Part shown: positions 26,901 to 34,974 of the stretch, piece after piece
Position numbering within the stretch: the stretch's first letter is position 1
Layout: the number at the start of each line of letters is the position of its first letter
Source: Planktophila sp965267775
GTDB lineage: Bacteria > Actinomycetota > Actinomycetes > Nanopelagicales > Nanopelagicaceae
DNA: 64,000 bases
NCBI GenBank assembly: GCA_965267775.1
Contig: OZ254140.1
Location: 1-64,000, forward strand
Reading direction: 5' to 3'
Program-made: the position numbers and the translations under genes
The notes under the pieces: generated by a model
Told to the model about the DNA's origin: nothing
Database searches by the model: none
Seen by the model: only the letters and a program-made list of their open reading frames with translations

Positions 26901-28215
26901 CTCCAATACAACTACTGCAGGAGTAGGAACATCATTTTCTGCCAATAGTGGCGGTACCTCTGTCACTGTTACATATATTGCAGATGCACTTCCTGTAGGC
27001 ACCGTGATTGATGCTTACCTACTACCAAATACAACGCGTGCTGCCGGCTTAATCCCTGATGCAAGCAATCTATTGCTCTCATTGGTCGTTGCATGGAAGG
27101 CAACAGATGGAACTGTGCCAACAACAGCTGTTGGAAGCCCAATATCTGTAGTAATTACTAATGCTGGAATCAGGGCCGGTGCGAAGATTTACTGCCTTAT
27201 TGGAGATACCGTCACACTTCTAGGAACTGCAACGGTGGATGGTTCTGCCTCTGTCTCTTTCACTGATGACCCTGAAATTGTTATCGCTAATCCACCAGTT
27301 GTTGCTCCACCTTCAGGCGGTGGATCGGTATCAACTGCTCAGACCCCTGTCGTGGTTCTTCCACCGGTAGTAGAGAAAGAACCTGCCGTAGTAAGCGCAC
27401 CTAAAGAGAACCCAATTGTCAGCGCACCATTGGTTGCAACTCCGATTGCACCAGCGACTCCAATCGCAAGCGGCTCAGCATTGGTTGAGATACAGAGCGC
27501 ATCAGGCGTTGTTACATCGACAGTTCAGATCGTGAGTATCTCGCCGACCGTTCCTAATACACAGGTGCTTACAGTGGGCGAAATTGAGATGACTTTATCT
27601 GCTCAAAACGCATCAGGAGCTTCGAATAAGATTCTTGATTCAATAATTACATTTTCGCAAGGCGATAAAATTGTTTTCAGCGTCAAGGGCTTTAAACCTA
27701 ACTCTGAGGTACTTGTCTATATCTTCTCTACTCCGATTCTATTGGGTAAGGTAATGACAGATAACCAAGGACGTTACTCAAGTTCATTTCCTTCTCCACT
27801 TGAGCTTGCAGTTGGCGATCACACCGTTCAATTGGTGGGATTCATTAACGATGGTGGATTGGCAAACCTCTCTCTTCCAGTAAGAGTTACGCAGCCAACA
27901 AAGGAAATAACAATCAAGGTTTATTTTGCTATGGGCAGTGATCGAATTACAACTACAGCGAGTAAAACACTTACCTCTTCAATCTCAAAGATCAATCGAA
28001 GCAAAGTAGTAAAGATCGCAATTAATGGATTTGCTCAAAAAACATATACCCAGATCAATGACAAGGTACTTCCGCAGCTTCGAGCAAAGTCGGTTGCAAT
28101 TTTCCTCAAGAAGATGGGGTATTCGGTGAAGCCGCTCATCACATCTGGCGGCTATGCCAACGAGAGAGATGCCACTGCTCGACGGGTTGAAATCACCTTC
28201 ACTGTGGCGCGGTAG
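23956..28215 (+). CDS. Secreted Gly-rich / InlB-repeat / OmpA-like surface protein
   Basis: No specific function is recognised. The 1419-residue protein has a signal peptide (cleavage near SAHA-AL, residue 35). A glycine-rich region at about 95-350 begins DYLVVGGGGGGG. Eight Listeria-Bacteroides (InlB B-type) repeats of about 70-75 residues follow at about 366-968, each ending in LYAxW or LFAxW. Next comes a region with Ig-like character and a Pro-rich linker. The C-terminal domain from about 1310 resembles OmpA/MotB peptidoglycan-binding domains (LRAKSVAIFL and ARRVEITF). Cell-wall attachment through the OmpA-like part and a display role for the repeats are inferences. Confidence 0.8.
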   Translation: MRTPPLQLRQKITTRLAITTLFLTIFTLQPSSAHAALAQDGTSICQVTITSSTGVTIDTASVPVALTGIYCVLSFKTVGTYAITIPNTTTSVDYLVVGGGGGGGSGGGGAGGVKQGSNYSVTAGSSYTVVVGAGGNGGQGGNGSNGTNATNGGNSSFSAISVLGGGSGGQGNQAAGDGGSGGGARFDCTTVSSACRGVGAVGQGNNGASSTYPSYGGGGGGGGAGSAGGNTTLSHIGGAGGNGVISSITGSDIYYGGGGGGSINENTNTYCGLHAPGTSNSNYYCNGSNPTLEIRGGGIGGLGGGGNGSSYGFSGGTRGQYANATAGTPNTGGGGGGTDPEDNNGAAGGSGIVILRWVAPNSLKTVTFNSNYGTPETSTQNVISGVATQLNAGTFSRPGYIFSGWTVNADGTGTSYGDSTNITTSSNVTLYAKWITGVNKTITFNGNSSTSGTMSAQSAGTSTTISLNQFARTNFIFTGWNTVANGSGYSYSDGAVYAFTSDATLYAQWQAVRPSYTVTFYANGGDGSTPTQTADTPTALTLNGFTRVGYNFLGWDTNYAATTATYIDGQNYAFGANLALYAIWKVQAPNVVTFNGNGNTGGATSSQTASQNTLLNSNGFSRDGYTFLKWNTLANGTGTNYNASYTYSFAAPITLYAVWSQNLTISYSGNGATSGDTPTSQSYYVGGPTLTVSNNAGSLARTGYTLVGWNTAPLGTGTAYAIGGSNARFRADTTLYAQWLGASYSILYTGNENTSGSAPSSQSYTFGDPGITLRANTSSLARTGYTFTGWNTQPNGLGTSYVESATAVTFAADTVLFAQWVGNTYTVTYDANTGTVSAPSATFNYGGSTTLLTPTKTGYTFLGWYDTTTAGTKIADGGTSYSAALSRTLYAHWLINSYSYNYDGNGGTVDTSTVTYTYGDPAIALRTPSRTSYQFNGWYSANSGGIRLGGAGESVTPTSNQSLFAQWTQLSLIGLGGATLINSNTTTAGVGTSFSANSGGTSVTVTYIADALPVGTVIDAYLLPNTTRAAGLIPDASNLLLSLVVAWKATDGTVPTTAVGSPISVVITNAGIRAGAKIYCLIGDTVTLLGTATVDGSASVSFTDDPEIVIANPPVVAPPSGGGSVSTAQTPVVVLPPVVEKEPAVVSAPKENPIVSAPLVATPIAPATPIASGSALVEIQSASGVVTSTVQIVSISPTVPNTQVLTVGEIEMTLSAQNASGASNKILDSIITFSQGDKIVFSVKGFKPNSEVLVYIFSTPILLGKVMTDNQGRYSSSFPSPLELAVGDHTVQLVGFINDGGLANLSLPVRVTQPTKEITIKVYFAMGSDRITTTASKTLTSSISKINRSKVVKIAINGFAQKTYTQINDKVLPQLRAKSVAIFLKKMGYSVKPLITSGGYANERDATARRVEITFTVAR
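25051..26859 (+). repeat. Eight InlB B-type (Flg_new) repeats within the surface protein
   Basis: Eight consecutive repeat units each run from a TVTF/TISY-type strand through GYxFxGW to LYAxW or LFAQW. The units vary in length and sequence, so they are diverged rather than recently duplicated. Units 5 and 6 share a TSxSxSY-type insert and LARTGYT. Units 7 and 8 use the shorter GWYDTTTAGTK form. Confidence 0.85.
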
Positions 28216-28269
28216 AGATCGTAATTACCAGCTGAAATGAGGCTATTTAGCTCAATCCACGCTCACCGA

Positions 28270-28275
28270 TAGACT
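28270..28275 (+). promoter_or_regulatory. Probable leaderless -10 element for MFS-tmk
   Basis: TAGACT ends seven bases before the ATG at 28283, and no Shine-Dalgarno sequence is present. The block CGATAGACTCACC recurs almost unchanged before galE (34960-34971). Confidence 0.6.
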
Positions 28276-28282
28276 CACCTCT

Positions 28283-30454
28283 ATGTCTAAAGGCCTGCCG
28301 ACCCCTGAAGCTCCTGCTCAAGAGGTAACTCGCGGCGTCTTGGCGATCCCGGCATTTCGCAAGCTCTGGAATTCGATGGTCTTCTCATCTTTGGGAGATT
28401 GGCTCGGACTTCTTGCAACTACCGCACTTGCTGCACAACTTTCAGGCGGCTCTTATGCAACTGCCAACTTTGCAATTGCAGGTGTCTTTATCGCCCGCCT
28501 CTTGCCCGCTGTTTTCTTAGGTCCTCTTGCGGGAGTAATCGCAGATCGATTTGATCGCCGTCGATTGATGGTCATCGTTGATCTGCTGCGCGGTGCGCTC
28601 TATATCTCGATCCCAATCGTGCATACCTATTTCTGGTTATACGCAGCGATGATTCTCGTTGAATGTCTGACCCTCTTCTGGTCGCCAGCTAAGGAAGCAT
28701 CTGTTCCCAACCTTGTACCTAAAGATCGTTTAGAGAATGCAAACCAGGTCTCACTCTTGGCAGCATATGGAACAGCGCCAATCGCCGCGGTTCTCTTCTC
28801 ACTTCTTACCTTGTTTGCCGGAGCAATCGCTGCGATTAGCCCGCTCCTGCCATCGCGCTCAGTTGATATCGCTCTCTATATCAATGCGCTCAGCTTCTTC
28901 TTTGCTGCGTGGACCATCCGCGGATTACATGAAATTCCTAAGGGACCAGCATCTGCAAATGGCGCTGATGAAAATATTGGTAAGTCGCTCATCCAGGGAT
29001 GGAAGGCAGTTGCCTCTTCAAAGATTATCCGCGGACTTATCGTCGGAATGGTCGGCGCATTCTCTGCGGCCGGCGCAGTTATCGGACTTGCTCGCACATT
29101 TGTAGGAGATCTCGGTGGTGGAGATGCCGCTTACGGTGTTCTCTTCGCATCAGTCTTTACAGGTCTTGCACTCGGTATCGCACTCGGCCCAAAGGTCTTT
29201 GCACAATTTAGCCGCCGCCGTTTATTTGGCGCATCACTTGCAGTTGCCGGCTTCTTCTTGATCTTGCTCGCACTCATTGCAAACCTTGTAATCTCAATTG
29301 TTATCGTTGTGATTCTCGGTGCATTTAGCGGTATTTGCTGGGTTACCGGCTTCACCATGCTCGGCATGGAGGTCAATAACGAGGTCCGCGGACGCACCTT
29401 CGCCTTCGTGCAGTCATTGATCCGTATTACTTTGGTGGCTGTTCTCGCCATCGCTCCGATCATCGCAGCAACTATCGGCAAGATTCATTACGAGTTCTAC
29501 AACATTCGCCTTGATTACAACGGCGCACAAATCACAATTCTTATCGCAGGTGCTATCGGACTATTTATTGGTGTGCTCTCATATCGCCAGATGAAAGATC
29601 GTCCGCAGGTTTCACTCTGGTCAGATGTACTTGCTGCGATGCAAGGCGAGCTCGGTGCAATCACCGGACAATCAACTGATGGCATCTTTATCTCCTTTGA
29701 AGGCGGAGAAGGAACGGGCAAGTCAACGCAATCAAAGTTACTTGCAGAGTGGTTACGCCAAGAGGGTGAAGAAGTAGTTCTCTCATTCGAACCAGGTGGA
29801 ACAGATCTCGGTAAGGGACTTCGCAAGATTTTATTAGGCCATGAGACTGGCGCAATCAATCCGCGCGCAGAGGCGCTGCTCTATGCCGCAGATCGCGCAC
29901 ACCATGTTGAGACTGTAATTCGCCCCGCACTTGCTAAGGGCGAAGTTGTTATTAACGATCGCTATATGGATTCATCGATTGCATATCAAGGTGCAGGTCG
30001 CGTGCTTATCCCTAGTGAAGTTGCGCGAATCAATCGTTGGGCGACAGAGACCTTGTATCCAACTCTGACAATCTTGATCGATCTTCCTGCAGTAATTGGT
30101 TTGGGGCGTTTGAAATCACTCGATCGCCTTGAGGCAGAGCCGGTTGAATTCCACGAACGTGTGCGCCAAGAGTTCTTGCAGCTTTCTCTTCTTGATCCAG
30201 AGCGTTATCTCGTTGTTGATGGCACTTTATCTGTGCAGGAGATTCATGAAGCGATCATCGCTCGCGTTGCAGAGCTGCCACAGTTAAAGCGCAATGCTCA
30301 GAGCCCGCACTCACGAAACGTTCTACGTCCAATCATCGCCGCTTCGCACGCAGTAGGCCGAGCAACGAAGTCTGCAACGAAGAGCGCAAAGAGCACTGCC
30401 TCTAAGGCGAGCTCAAAGGTTTCAAAGGCTAAGAAGCCAGGAAAAGCTAAGTAA
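28283..30454 (+). CDS. tmk: MFS-like membrane domain fused to thymidylate kinase
   Basis: The C-terminal half is dTMP kinase, which makes dTDP for DNA synthesis. Its P-loop GGEGTGKS is at residues 474-481, and the DR motif is in NDRYMDSSIAYQGAGR. The first 440 or so residues form a major-facilitator-like domain with about 12 membrane helices (GPLAGVIADRFDRRRLM is the typical MFS loop 2-3). The 40-residue tail is Lys/Ser/Ala-rich. This fusion is known from other Actinobacteria, so it is not an assembly artefact. What the membrane half transports is unknown. It is followed by holB after 5 bases. Confidence 0.93.
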   Translation: MSKGLPTPEAPAQEVTRGVLAIPAFRKLWNSMVFSSLGDWLGLLATTALAAQLSGGSYATANFAIAGVFIARLLPAVFLGPLAGVIADRFDRRRLMVIVDLLRGALYISIPIVHTYFWLYAAMILVECLTLFWSPAKEASVPNLVPKDRLENANQVSLLAAYGTAPIAAVLFSLLTLFAGAIAAISPLLPSRSVDIALYINALSFFFAAWTIRGLHEIPKGPASANGADENIGKSLIQGWKAVASSKIIRGLIVGMVGAFSAAGAVIGLARTFVGDLGGGDAAYGVLFASVFTGLALGIALGPKVFAQFSRRRLFGASLAVAGFFLILLALIANLVISIVIVVILGAFSGICWVTGFTMLGMEVNNEVRGRTFAFVQSLIRITLVAVLAIAPIIAATIGKIHYEFYNIRLDYNGAQITILIAGAIGLFIGVLSYRQMKDRPQVSLWSDVLAAMQGELGAITGQSTDGIFISFEGGEGTGKSTQSKLLAEWLRQEGEEVVLSFEPGGTDLGKGLRKILLGHETGAINPRAEALLYAADRAHHVETVIRPALAKGEVVINDRYMDSSIAYQGAGRVLIPSEVARINRWATETLYPTLTILIDLPAVIGLGRLKSLDRLEAEPVEFHERVRQEFLQLSLLDPERYLVVDGTLSVQEIHEAIIARVAELPQLKRNAQSPHSRNVLRPIIAASHAVGRATKSATKSAKSTASKASSKVSKAKKPGKAK

Positions 30455-30459
30455 CCCGC

Positions 30460-31617
30460 ATGGCAACGGTCTATGACAACCTTGTGGGACAAGATCACAT
30501 CACCGCAATCTTGAGGGGCGCCGTTGAGGCATCCCGATCAGGGGCCGAAACCCAGGAGATGACCCACGCCTGGGTATTTACCGGCCCTCCCGGAAGCGGG
30601 CGATCTTCAGCTGCCGTTGCCTTCGCACAGGCGCTCGTATGCTCAAATTCAGGCTGCGGAAGCTGCAATGAGTGCCGTAGCGCTATGGCGGGCAGCCATC
30701 CAGATGTAGAAATCATCCGCACCGAAGGCCTTTCAATCAAGGTTGAAGAGGTGCGAGAGCTGCTGACCCGCGTGGCATGGGCGCCATCGATGGGCGGCTG
30801 GCGCGTGGTCGTCATGGAAGATGCTGATCGTCTGACCGAATCTGCAGCAAACGCCTTGTTGAAGGCGATTGAAGAGCCAGGCAATCGCACCGTCTGGTTG
30901 TTATGTGCGCCGACTCTGCACGATGTGCTGCCAACAATTCGCTCTCGCTGTCGCCATATTCAGCTGCACACACCTAGCGATGAAGCCGTTGCACAAGTAT
31001 TGATTAACCGCGATGGCATCTCACCTGAGATGGCAACCTTTGCAGCACGGGTAAGCCAGGGACATATTGGTCGCGCCAAATATTTAGCGCTTAATGAATC
31101 TGTCCGCAGCAATCGTTCAACGATTATGCATCTGCCGCTTCAACTGAACTCACTCGCTGCAGCATTTAAGGCAGCGCAAACCTTGGTAGATCTTGCAACA
31201 ACATCTGCCAATGCAGCAGCCGAAGTTCGCGATGAGAAAGAGATTGCAGCTCTACAAGAGGCATATGGCAAAGGCGCAACTGGTCGCGGTATGGCGACAG
31301 GGGCAGCAAAGGCTGTAAAAGAACTCGAGAAAGAGCAGAAGTCACGATCGACTCGAATGGTCCGAGATTCCATCGAAGGCGCGCTTTTAGATATCGCAAC
31401 GTTTTATCGCGATGTCATGATGGTGCAATCAGGAAGTTCGGATGCAATCATCAATACAGATATGGTCGATGCGATTAACGCATATGCTGCGAAGCATCCC
31501 AAGCACACGACTATCAATAAGATGAGTGCGATTATGGATGCGCGTACCAACCTTGCACATAACGCTGCGCCACTTCTGACATGCGAAGCCTTGTTCTGCC
31601 GATTGGCGAAGGCTTAG
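30460..31617 (+). CDS. holB: DNA polymerase III delta-prime subunit
   Basis: This is a clamp-loader subunit of the replicase. The 385-residue protein has an AAA+ fold. It has a zinc-binding cluster CSNSGCGSCNEC at about residues 64-75, the sensor region ALLKAIEEP, and the SRC motif in IRSRCRHIQLH. The Walker A reads GPPGSGRS with Arg in place of Lys, consistent with delta-prime subunits that do not hydrolyse ATP. It lies 5 bases after tmk and abuts the next gene directly; tmk-holB pairing is common in bacteria. Confidence 0.93.
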   Translation: MATVYDNLVGQDHITAILRGAVEASRSGAETQEMTHAWVFTGPPGSGRSSAAVAFAQALVCSNSGCGSCNECRSAMAGSHPDVEIIRTEGLSIKVEEVRELLTRVAWAPSMGGWRVVVMEDADRLTESAANALLKAIEEPGNRTVWLLCAPTLHDVLPTIRSRCRHIQLHTPSDEAVAQVLINRDGISPEMATFAARVSQGHIGRAKYLALNESVRSNRSTIMHLPLQLNSLAAAFKAAQTLVDLATTSANAAAEVRDEKEIAALQEAYGKGATGRGMATGAAKAVKELEKEQKSRSTRMVRDSIEGALLDIATFYRDVMMVQSGSSDAIINTDMVDAINAYAAKHPKHTTINKMSAIMDARTNLAHNAAPLLTCEALFCRLAKA

Positions 31618-33117
31618 ATGGGAAATCGTTTTAAGGCGCTCGCCATCTTTGCAATTATCGGCGCCCTCGTTATCTCAATCCTTGGTTATACAAAGAGCCA
31701 TAGCGGTATCTATAACAACCTCAACGATTACTACAAGCAAGAGTTATCGTGGAGTACCTGTTACGACAATTTCGAGTGCGCCGACCTCGATGTGCCAATT
31801 GATTACGAGAAGATAAGCACCGGCACCTTCAAGATTTCAGTGCTTCGTTATGCAGCCCAAGAGCCGACCAAACGCATTGGCAGCTTGATCGTTAACCCTG
31901 GCGGACCGGGGGCATCAGGCGTGGATTATGCCTATAACGCCGAATATATCTTCAGCCCAGATATCACCGACCGCTATGACATCGTCGGCTTTGATCCTCG
32001 CGGGGTAGCGCGATCAGCCCCCATTACTTGTTATAACGATCAAGAGACCGATGCCAATTACTCATCGGATTCAAAGCCAGATAGCACTGCAGAGTTCAAG
32101 CAGACAATTGCTGATACAAAAGTCTTCTTACAGAAATGTTTTAATAAGAATGAACATCTGACTGCATTTAGTACAGCTAATGCCGCTCGCGATATGGATA
32201 TCTTGCGACAGGCGTTAGGCGATAAGAAGTTAAATTACATGGGTAAGTCGTATGGCACCTTTATGGGCGCACTCTATGCAACTCTCTTTCCCAACAATAT
32301 TGGTCGCGTCGTTCTCGATGGCGCAGTCGATCCGACAATCTCTAACTTGGAGCAGACAAAGACACAGGCACTTGGTTTTGATAATGCGCTGAAGGCATTC
32401 ATTACAAACTGTGTCTCTCGAAAAGATTGCCCGCTTCATGGCACCTTGCAGCAAGCGACAGATCAATTGCTTAATATTTGGCATCACGCTGCAACGAATC
32501 CTCTTCCACTCAAAGATAAGAAGGATCGCCGCACCGTTACAGAATCTCTTCTGGTGATCGGCACAGCTTCTGCTTTGTATGACAGCGGAGAAGGTTGGCC
32601 AGATCTTCGCAAAGCAATCAGCGAAGCAATTGCTGGCAATGGTGATGCCTATATTGAATTAGCCGACCTCTACACAGGTCGCCAGAAAGATGGCACCTAC
32701 CCCAATAATGAATTTGATTCCGGTGCGATCATCTCTTGCCTAGATTTTGCCGACAGCCGCACACCGCAAGAGATTCGCAAGCATGCAGCAGCGGTTGCAA
32801 AGGTTGCTCCAGTCTTTGGTCCCTACATCGCCTATGGCGGTCTGACATGTAAGTACTTCACAACACCGAAGCCGGTTGAGGTAAAGAAGACCACGACAAA
32901 TGCACCGATTGTCATCATCGGTACTACCGGCGATCCAGCAACGCCATATGAATGGGCTAAGGGCCTTGCAAAGCTGCTGCCTAACTCTGATTTGCTTACA
33001 TTTGTCGGCGATGGCCACACCGGCCAGGGGCGTGGAAATGCCTGTATTGATGATGCTGTAGATGCCTACTTCTTACGCGGAACGTTGCCAGCCGAGAAGC
33101 TTCGCTGCACCGCATAA
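31618..33117 (+). CDS. Membrane-anchored alpha/beta hydrolase, tripeptidyl aminopeptidase type
   Basis: This is a serine peptidase of the SlpD/SlpE (TAP-like) alpha/beta-hydrolase group, which removes short peptides from protein N-termini outside the cell. The 499-residue protein has an N-terminal membrane anchor (about residues 5-25), the oxyanion motif NPGGPGASG at about 92-100, and the nucleophile elbow GKSYGTFMG with Ser211. The C-terminal TAP-like domain carries the Asp (GTTGDPATP) and His (GDGHTGQG) of the triad. The ATG follows the holB stop with no gap. It may recycle peptides taken from the environment. Confidence 0.9.
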   Translation: MGNRFKALAIFAIIGALVISILGYTKSHSGIYNNLNDYYKQELSWSTCYDNFECADLDVPIDYEKISTGTFKISVLRYAAQEPTKRIGSLIVNPGGPGASGVDYAYNAEYIFSPDITDRYDIVGFDPRGVARSAPITCYNDQETDANYSSDSKPDSTAEFKQTIADTKVFLQKCFNKNEHLTAFSTANAARDMDILRQALGDKKLNYMGKSYGTFMGALYATLFPNNIGRVVLDGAVDPTISNLEQTKTQALGFDNALKAFITNCVSRKDCPLHGTLQQATDQLLNIWHHAATNPLPLKDKKDRRTVTESLLVIGTASALYDSGEGWPDLRKAISEAIAGNGDAYIELADLYTGRQKDGTYPNNEFDSGAIISCLDFADSRTPQEIRKHAAAVAKVAPVFGPYIAYGGLTCKYFTTPKPVEVKKTTTNAPIVIIGTTGDPATPYEWAKGLAKLLPNSDLLTFVGDGHTGQGRGNACIDDAVDAYFLRGTLPAEKLRCTA

Positions 33118-33177
33118 CCTTCAACGGCTAGTTGATAGTGGTAATGACCACCCCTTACCGTGGTGAATAATTTCCCC

Positions 33178-33822
33178 ATGCGTTTAGACCATGTTTCTTA
33201 TGTGACTTCCCACGATCAACTAGCAGATACTGTGCAGCGCCTTGGTTCACGCCTTGGCTCTACATTCGTTGATGGCGGAATTCACCCACGCTTTGGCACA
33301 CGTAACTTCACTGCCTCGCTCAAGAACGGTCAATACATCGAAGTTGTCTGTCCACTCGATCACCCATCAACAGAGTCAACTCCTTGGGGTAAGGCCGTTT
33401 CAACAATGGCTAACGAGGGCGGCGGATGGTTTACATGGGTCTTCTCAACGAAGGACATTGCACCGATTGCAGAGAAGTTCGGCCGCGATGCAGTTGAAGG
33501 TCACCGCACACGTCCAGCTGGTTCTGATCTCAAGTGGAAGCAGATTGGCGTTAACGAAATTACACAAGAGCGCGAACTTCCATTCTTTATCCAGTGGCTT
33601 ACATCTGATCACCCATCACAAGATGGTGCACCACAATCAGAGATTGAGAAGATTGTTATTGCAGATAAGGATCAGCTTGCAGATTCTTGGTTTAAGGAAG
33701 AGATCCTTGCAGCCCTAGGCGATATCGCAATCGAGTGGGTTGATCCATCAACAAACGATGGTCAATCAGGCATTGTTGCAGTGCACCTTTCAACACCTAA
33801 CGGTGTTGTAGTTCTCGACTAA
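33178..33822 (+). CDS. Glyoxalase-like (VOC superfamily) protein
   Basis: The 214-residue protein resembles the glyoxalase-like domain family: it opens MRLDHVSYVT, and has IHPRFGTRNF and a GQYIEVVCPLDHP stretch that is typical of the group. The catalytic function and substrate are unknown; members of this fold include dioxygenases and antibiotic-resistance proteins. I chose the ATG at 33178, which gives the canonical start; a GTG at 33160 would add six residues. No Shine-Dalgarno sequence is present and an AATAAT hexamer lies six bases upstream, so the transcript may be leaderless. Confidence 0.8.
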   Translation: MRLDHVSYVTSHDQLADTVQRLGSRLGSTFVDGGIHPRFGTRNFTASLKNGQYIEVVCPLDHPSTESTPWGKAVSTMANEGGGWFTWVFSTKDIAPIAEKFGRDAVEGHRTRPAGSDLKWKQIGVNEITQERELPFFIQWLTSDHPSQDGAPQSEIEKIVIADKDQLADSWFKEEILAALGDIAIEWVDPSTNDGQSGIVAVHLSTPNGVVVLD

Positions 33823-33897
33823 ATAACTTTTGCGGCTGACTACAAAGTTTGACCATTCTTATTCTCATAACTGCTTGAATCCGGCTATCCCCGCCTT

Positions 33898-33903
33898 TAC
33901 CTT
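33898..33903 (+). promoter_or_regulatory. Possible leaderless -10 element
   Basis: TACCTT ends six bases before the ATG at 33910. It is part of TTTACCTTTATTCCA (33896-33910), which is repeated exactly at 34708-34722. Confidence 0.4.
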
Positions 33904-33909
33904 TATTCC

Positions 33910-34473
33910 ATGACTTGTACATCAGAGCACACATCACTTCTCGCCGGCCAAACTTGCGCAGAGTGCGGATATATTGCCCAAGCAGCAGGATCAACTGAAG
34001 GCGCCACAGAAACTGCTGCCCCAGCAGGTTTTTTCGCCTCTAAGAAGAATCAGCAGATTACAGCGGTTGCAGGTGTCCTCTTCGTTCTCCTTGCTGGCTT
34101 TATCGGATTAAAGGTCTTTAAGAAGTCTCCAGCAATTCCATACCTCACCTCGGCTTGCGAAACCTTGAACCCAATTGATTTCAGTAAGCAAAACAAGCCT
34201 GAAAATGAAGCGCTATTAGCCAGCATTAAAAGTGATATCGATACCGCGGCTAACTTGGACGCAACAGCTGCCGCTCCATTTCTAAAGATCACCTCAGACT
34301 TAGAAATAATCATGGATGCGACCAATGCCAACAATATGCAATTCGCACTCATGTTGACCCTCAACACCTACTCAAACCTTAAGAGCATCCAGAGAGAGCT
34401 CGACAGAATTATTAAACTCGGTGAGGCCCTCGAAGTCGACATCGACACAGCTTGCATCGCTTACACCGCTTAG
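33910..34473 (+). CDS. Small membrane protein with N-terminal zinc-ribbon-like motif
   Basis: I do not recognise this 187-residue protein. The N-terminus has Cys3 and His7, then CAECGY at 16-21, resembling a degenerate zinc ribbon as in many small actinobacterial membrane proteins. A single membrane helix spans about residues 54-72 (AVAGVLFVLLAGFIGLKVF). The remaining 115 residues are predicted to be outside and mostly helical, with two cysteines (CETLNP and the C-terminal CIAYTA) that could form a disulfide. It stands alone between short spacers. Confidence 0.7.
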   Translation: MTCTSEHTSLLAGQTCAECGYIAQAAGSTEGATETAAPAGFFASKKNQQITAVAGVLFVLLAGFIGLKVFKKSPAIPYLTSACETLNPIDFSKQNKPENEALLASIKSDIDTAANLDATAAAPFLKITSDLEIIMDATNANNMQFALMLTLNTYSNLKSIQRELDRIIKLGEALEVDIDTACIAYTA

Positions 34474-34549
34474 TATTTCTTAAGACGCACTGAAATATGT
34501 GTAGTCGATTTGCAAATAGCGTGCCACCTTGCGGTGCCTGATTGCTCGA

Positions 34550-34696
34550 CTAAGAAATAACCAGCCTTAACGGCTTTAAGTCCGCTGGAATATCACTCTG
34601 ATTGATGTTTGTTGAAATCAATATTTCTTTCTGCGTTTGAGAGACTGCAGGACCTGTTGGGCCAGTTAGTACAACTAGCAACTCAGAGTTATTCAT
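34550..34696 (-). CDS. Possible 48-residue small protein (downstream member of a coupled pair)
   Basis: The frame reads MNNSELLVVLTGPTGPAVSQ at the start and ends LRLVIS. Its ATG lies inside the last codons of the upstream micro-ORF (34689-34736), in the arrangement ATGAATAA, so it could be translated by re-initiation. No homologue is recognised. It may also be the remnant of one longer gene broken by a frameshift. The stop codon sits at the edge of a large dyad (TAGTCGA at 34502-34508 and TCGACTA at 34546-34552). Confidence 0.35.
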   Translation of the reverse strand: MNNSELLVVLTGPTGPAVSQTQKEILISTNINQSDIPADLKPLRLVIS

Positions 34697-34736
34697 TGTG
34701 TCCACCGTTTACCTTTATTCCAATTGAAATTGTCAT
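34689..34736 (-). CDS. Possible 15-residue leader ORF with strong ribosome site
   Basis: The frame MTISIGIKVNGGHNE ends in TAA and is preceded by AAGGAG five bases before its ATG. That is the best Shine-Dalgarno sequence in this spacer. The next ORF starts within its last codons. It could be a leader peptide, or the 5' part of a frameshifted gene. Confidence 0.35.
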   Translation of the reverse strand: MTISIGIKVNGGHNE

Positions 34737-34810
34737 ATTTTCTCCTTAAGGCGAAGATATATATCGATCACGACAAATCGAGCGGCCTCAAGATAGGGGT
34801 GTTCCTAAAG

Positions 34811-34857
34811 TTGCCTAAAGCACGAAAGCCCCCTGCAATGCAGGAGGCTTAAGGCAA
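34811..34857 (-). ncRNA. Structured element in the 34474-34974 spacer
   Basis: Nested inverted repeats: an outer TTGCCT / AGGCAA (34811-34816, 34852-34857) and an inner 10-base stem (34826-34835 with 34841-34850). On the minus strand the single imperfect pair is a G-U wobble; on the plus strand it is C-A. The minus-strand RNA therefore folds better and is probably the functional one. It lies about 75 bases upstream of the micro-ORFs on that strand and could be an attenuator. The remainder of this 501-base spacer shows no other gene. Confidence 0.4.
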
Positions 34858-34961
34858 TACCGTATCCATTTCTGGCCTTCGGTGAGAACAATATAACTGA
34901 GCCGAGAAAGAAATTGTAAGAATCTATGGAACTACTTTCTGTACACAAAGACGCCACGCGA

Positions 34962-34967
34962 TAGACT
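34962..34967 (+). promoter_or_regulatory. Probable leaderless -10 element for galE
   Basis: TAGACT ends seven bases before the ATG at 34975, with no Shine-Dalgarno sequence. The surrounding CGATAGACTCACC matches the block before the MFS-tmk gene. Confidence 0.6.
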
Positions 34968-34974
34968 CACCCAC

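Noticed and set aside
34474..34974. Known structured RNAs (tmRNA, RNase P RNA, SRP RNA)
   Set aside because: None of their conserved core sequences were seen in this spacer or in other spacers of the window.
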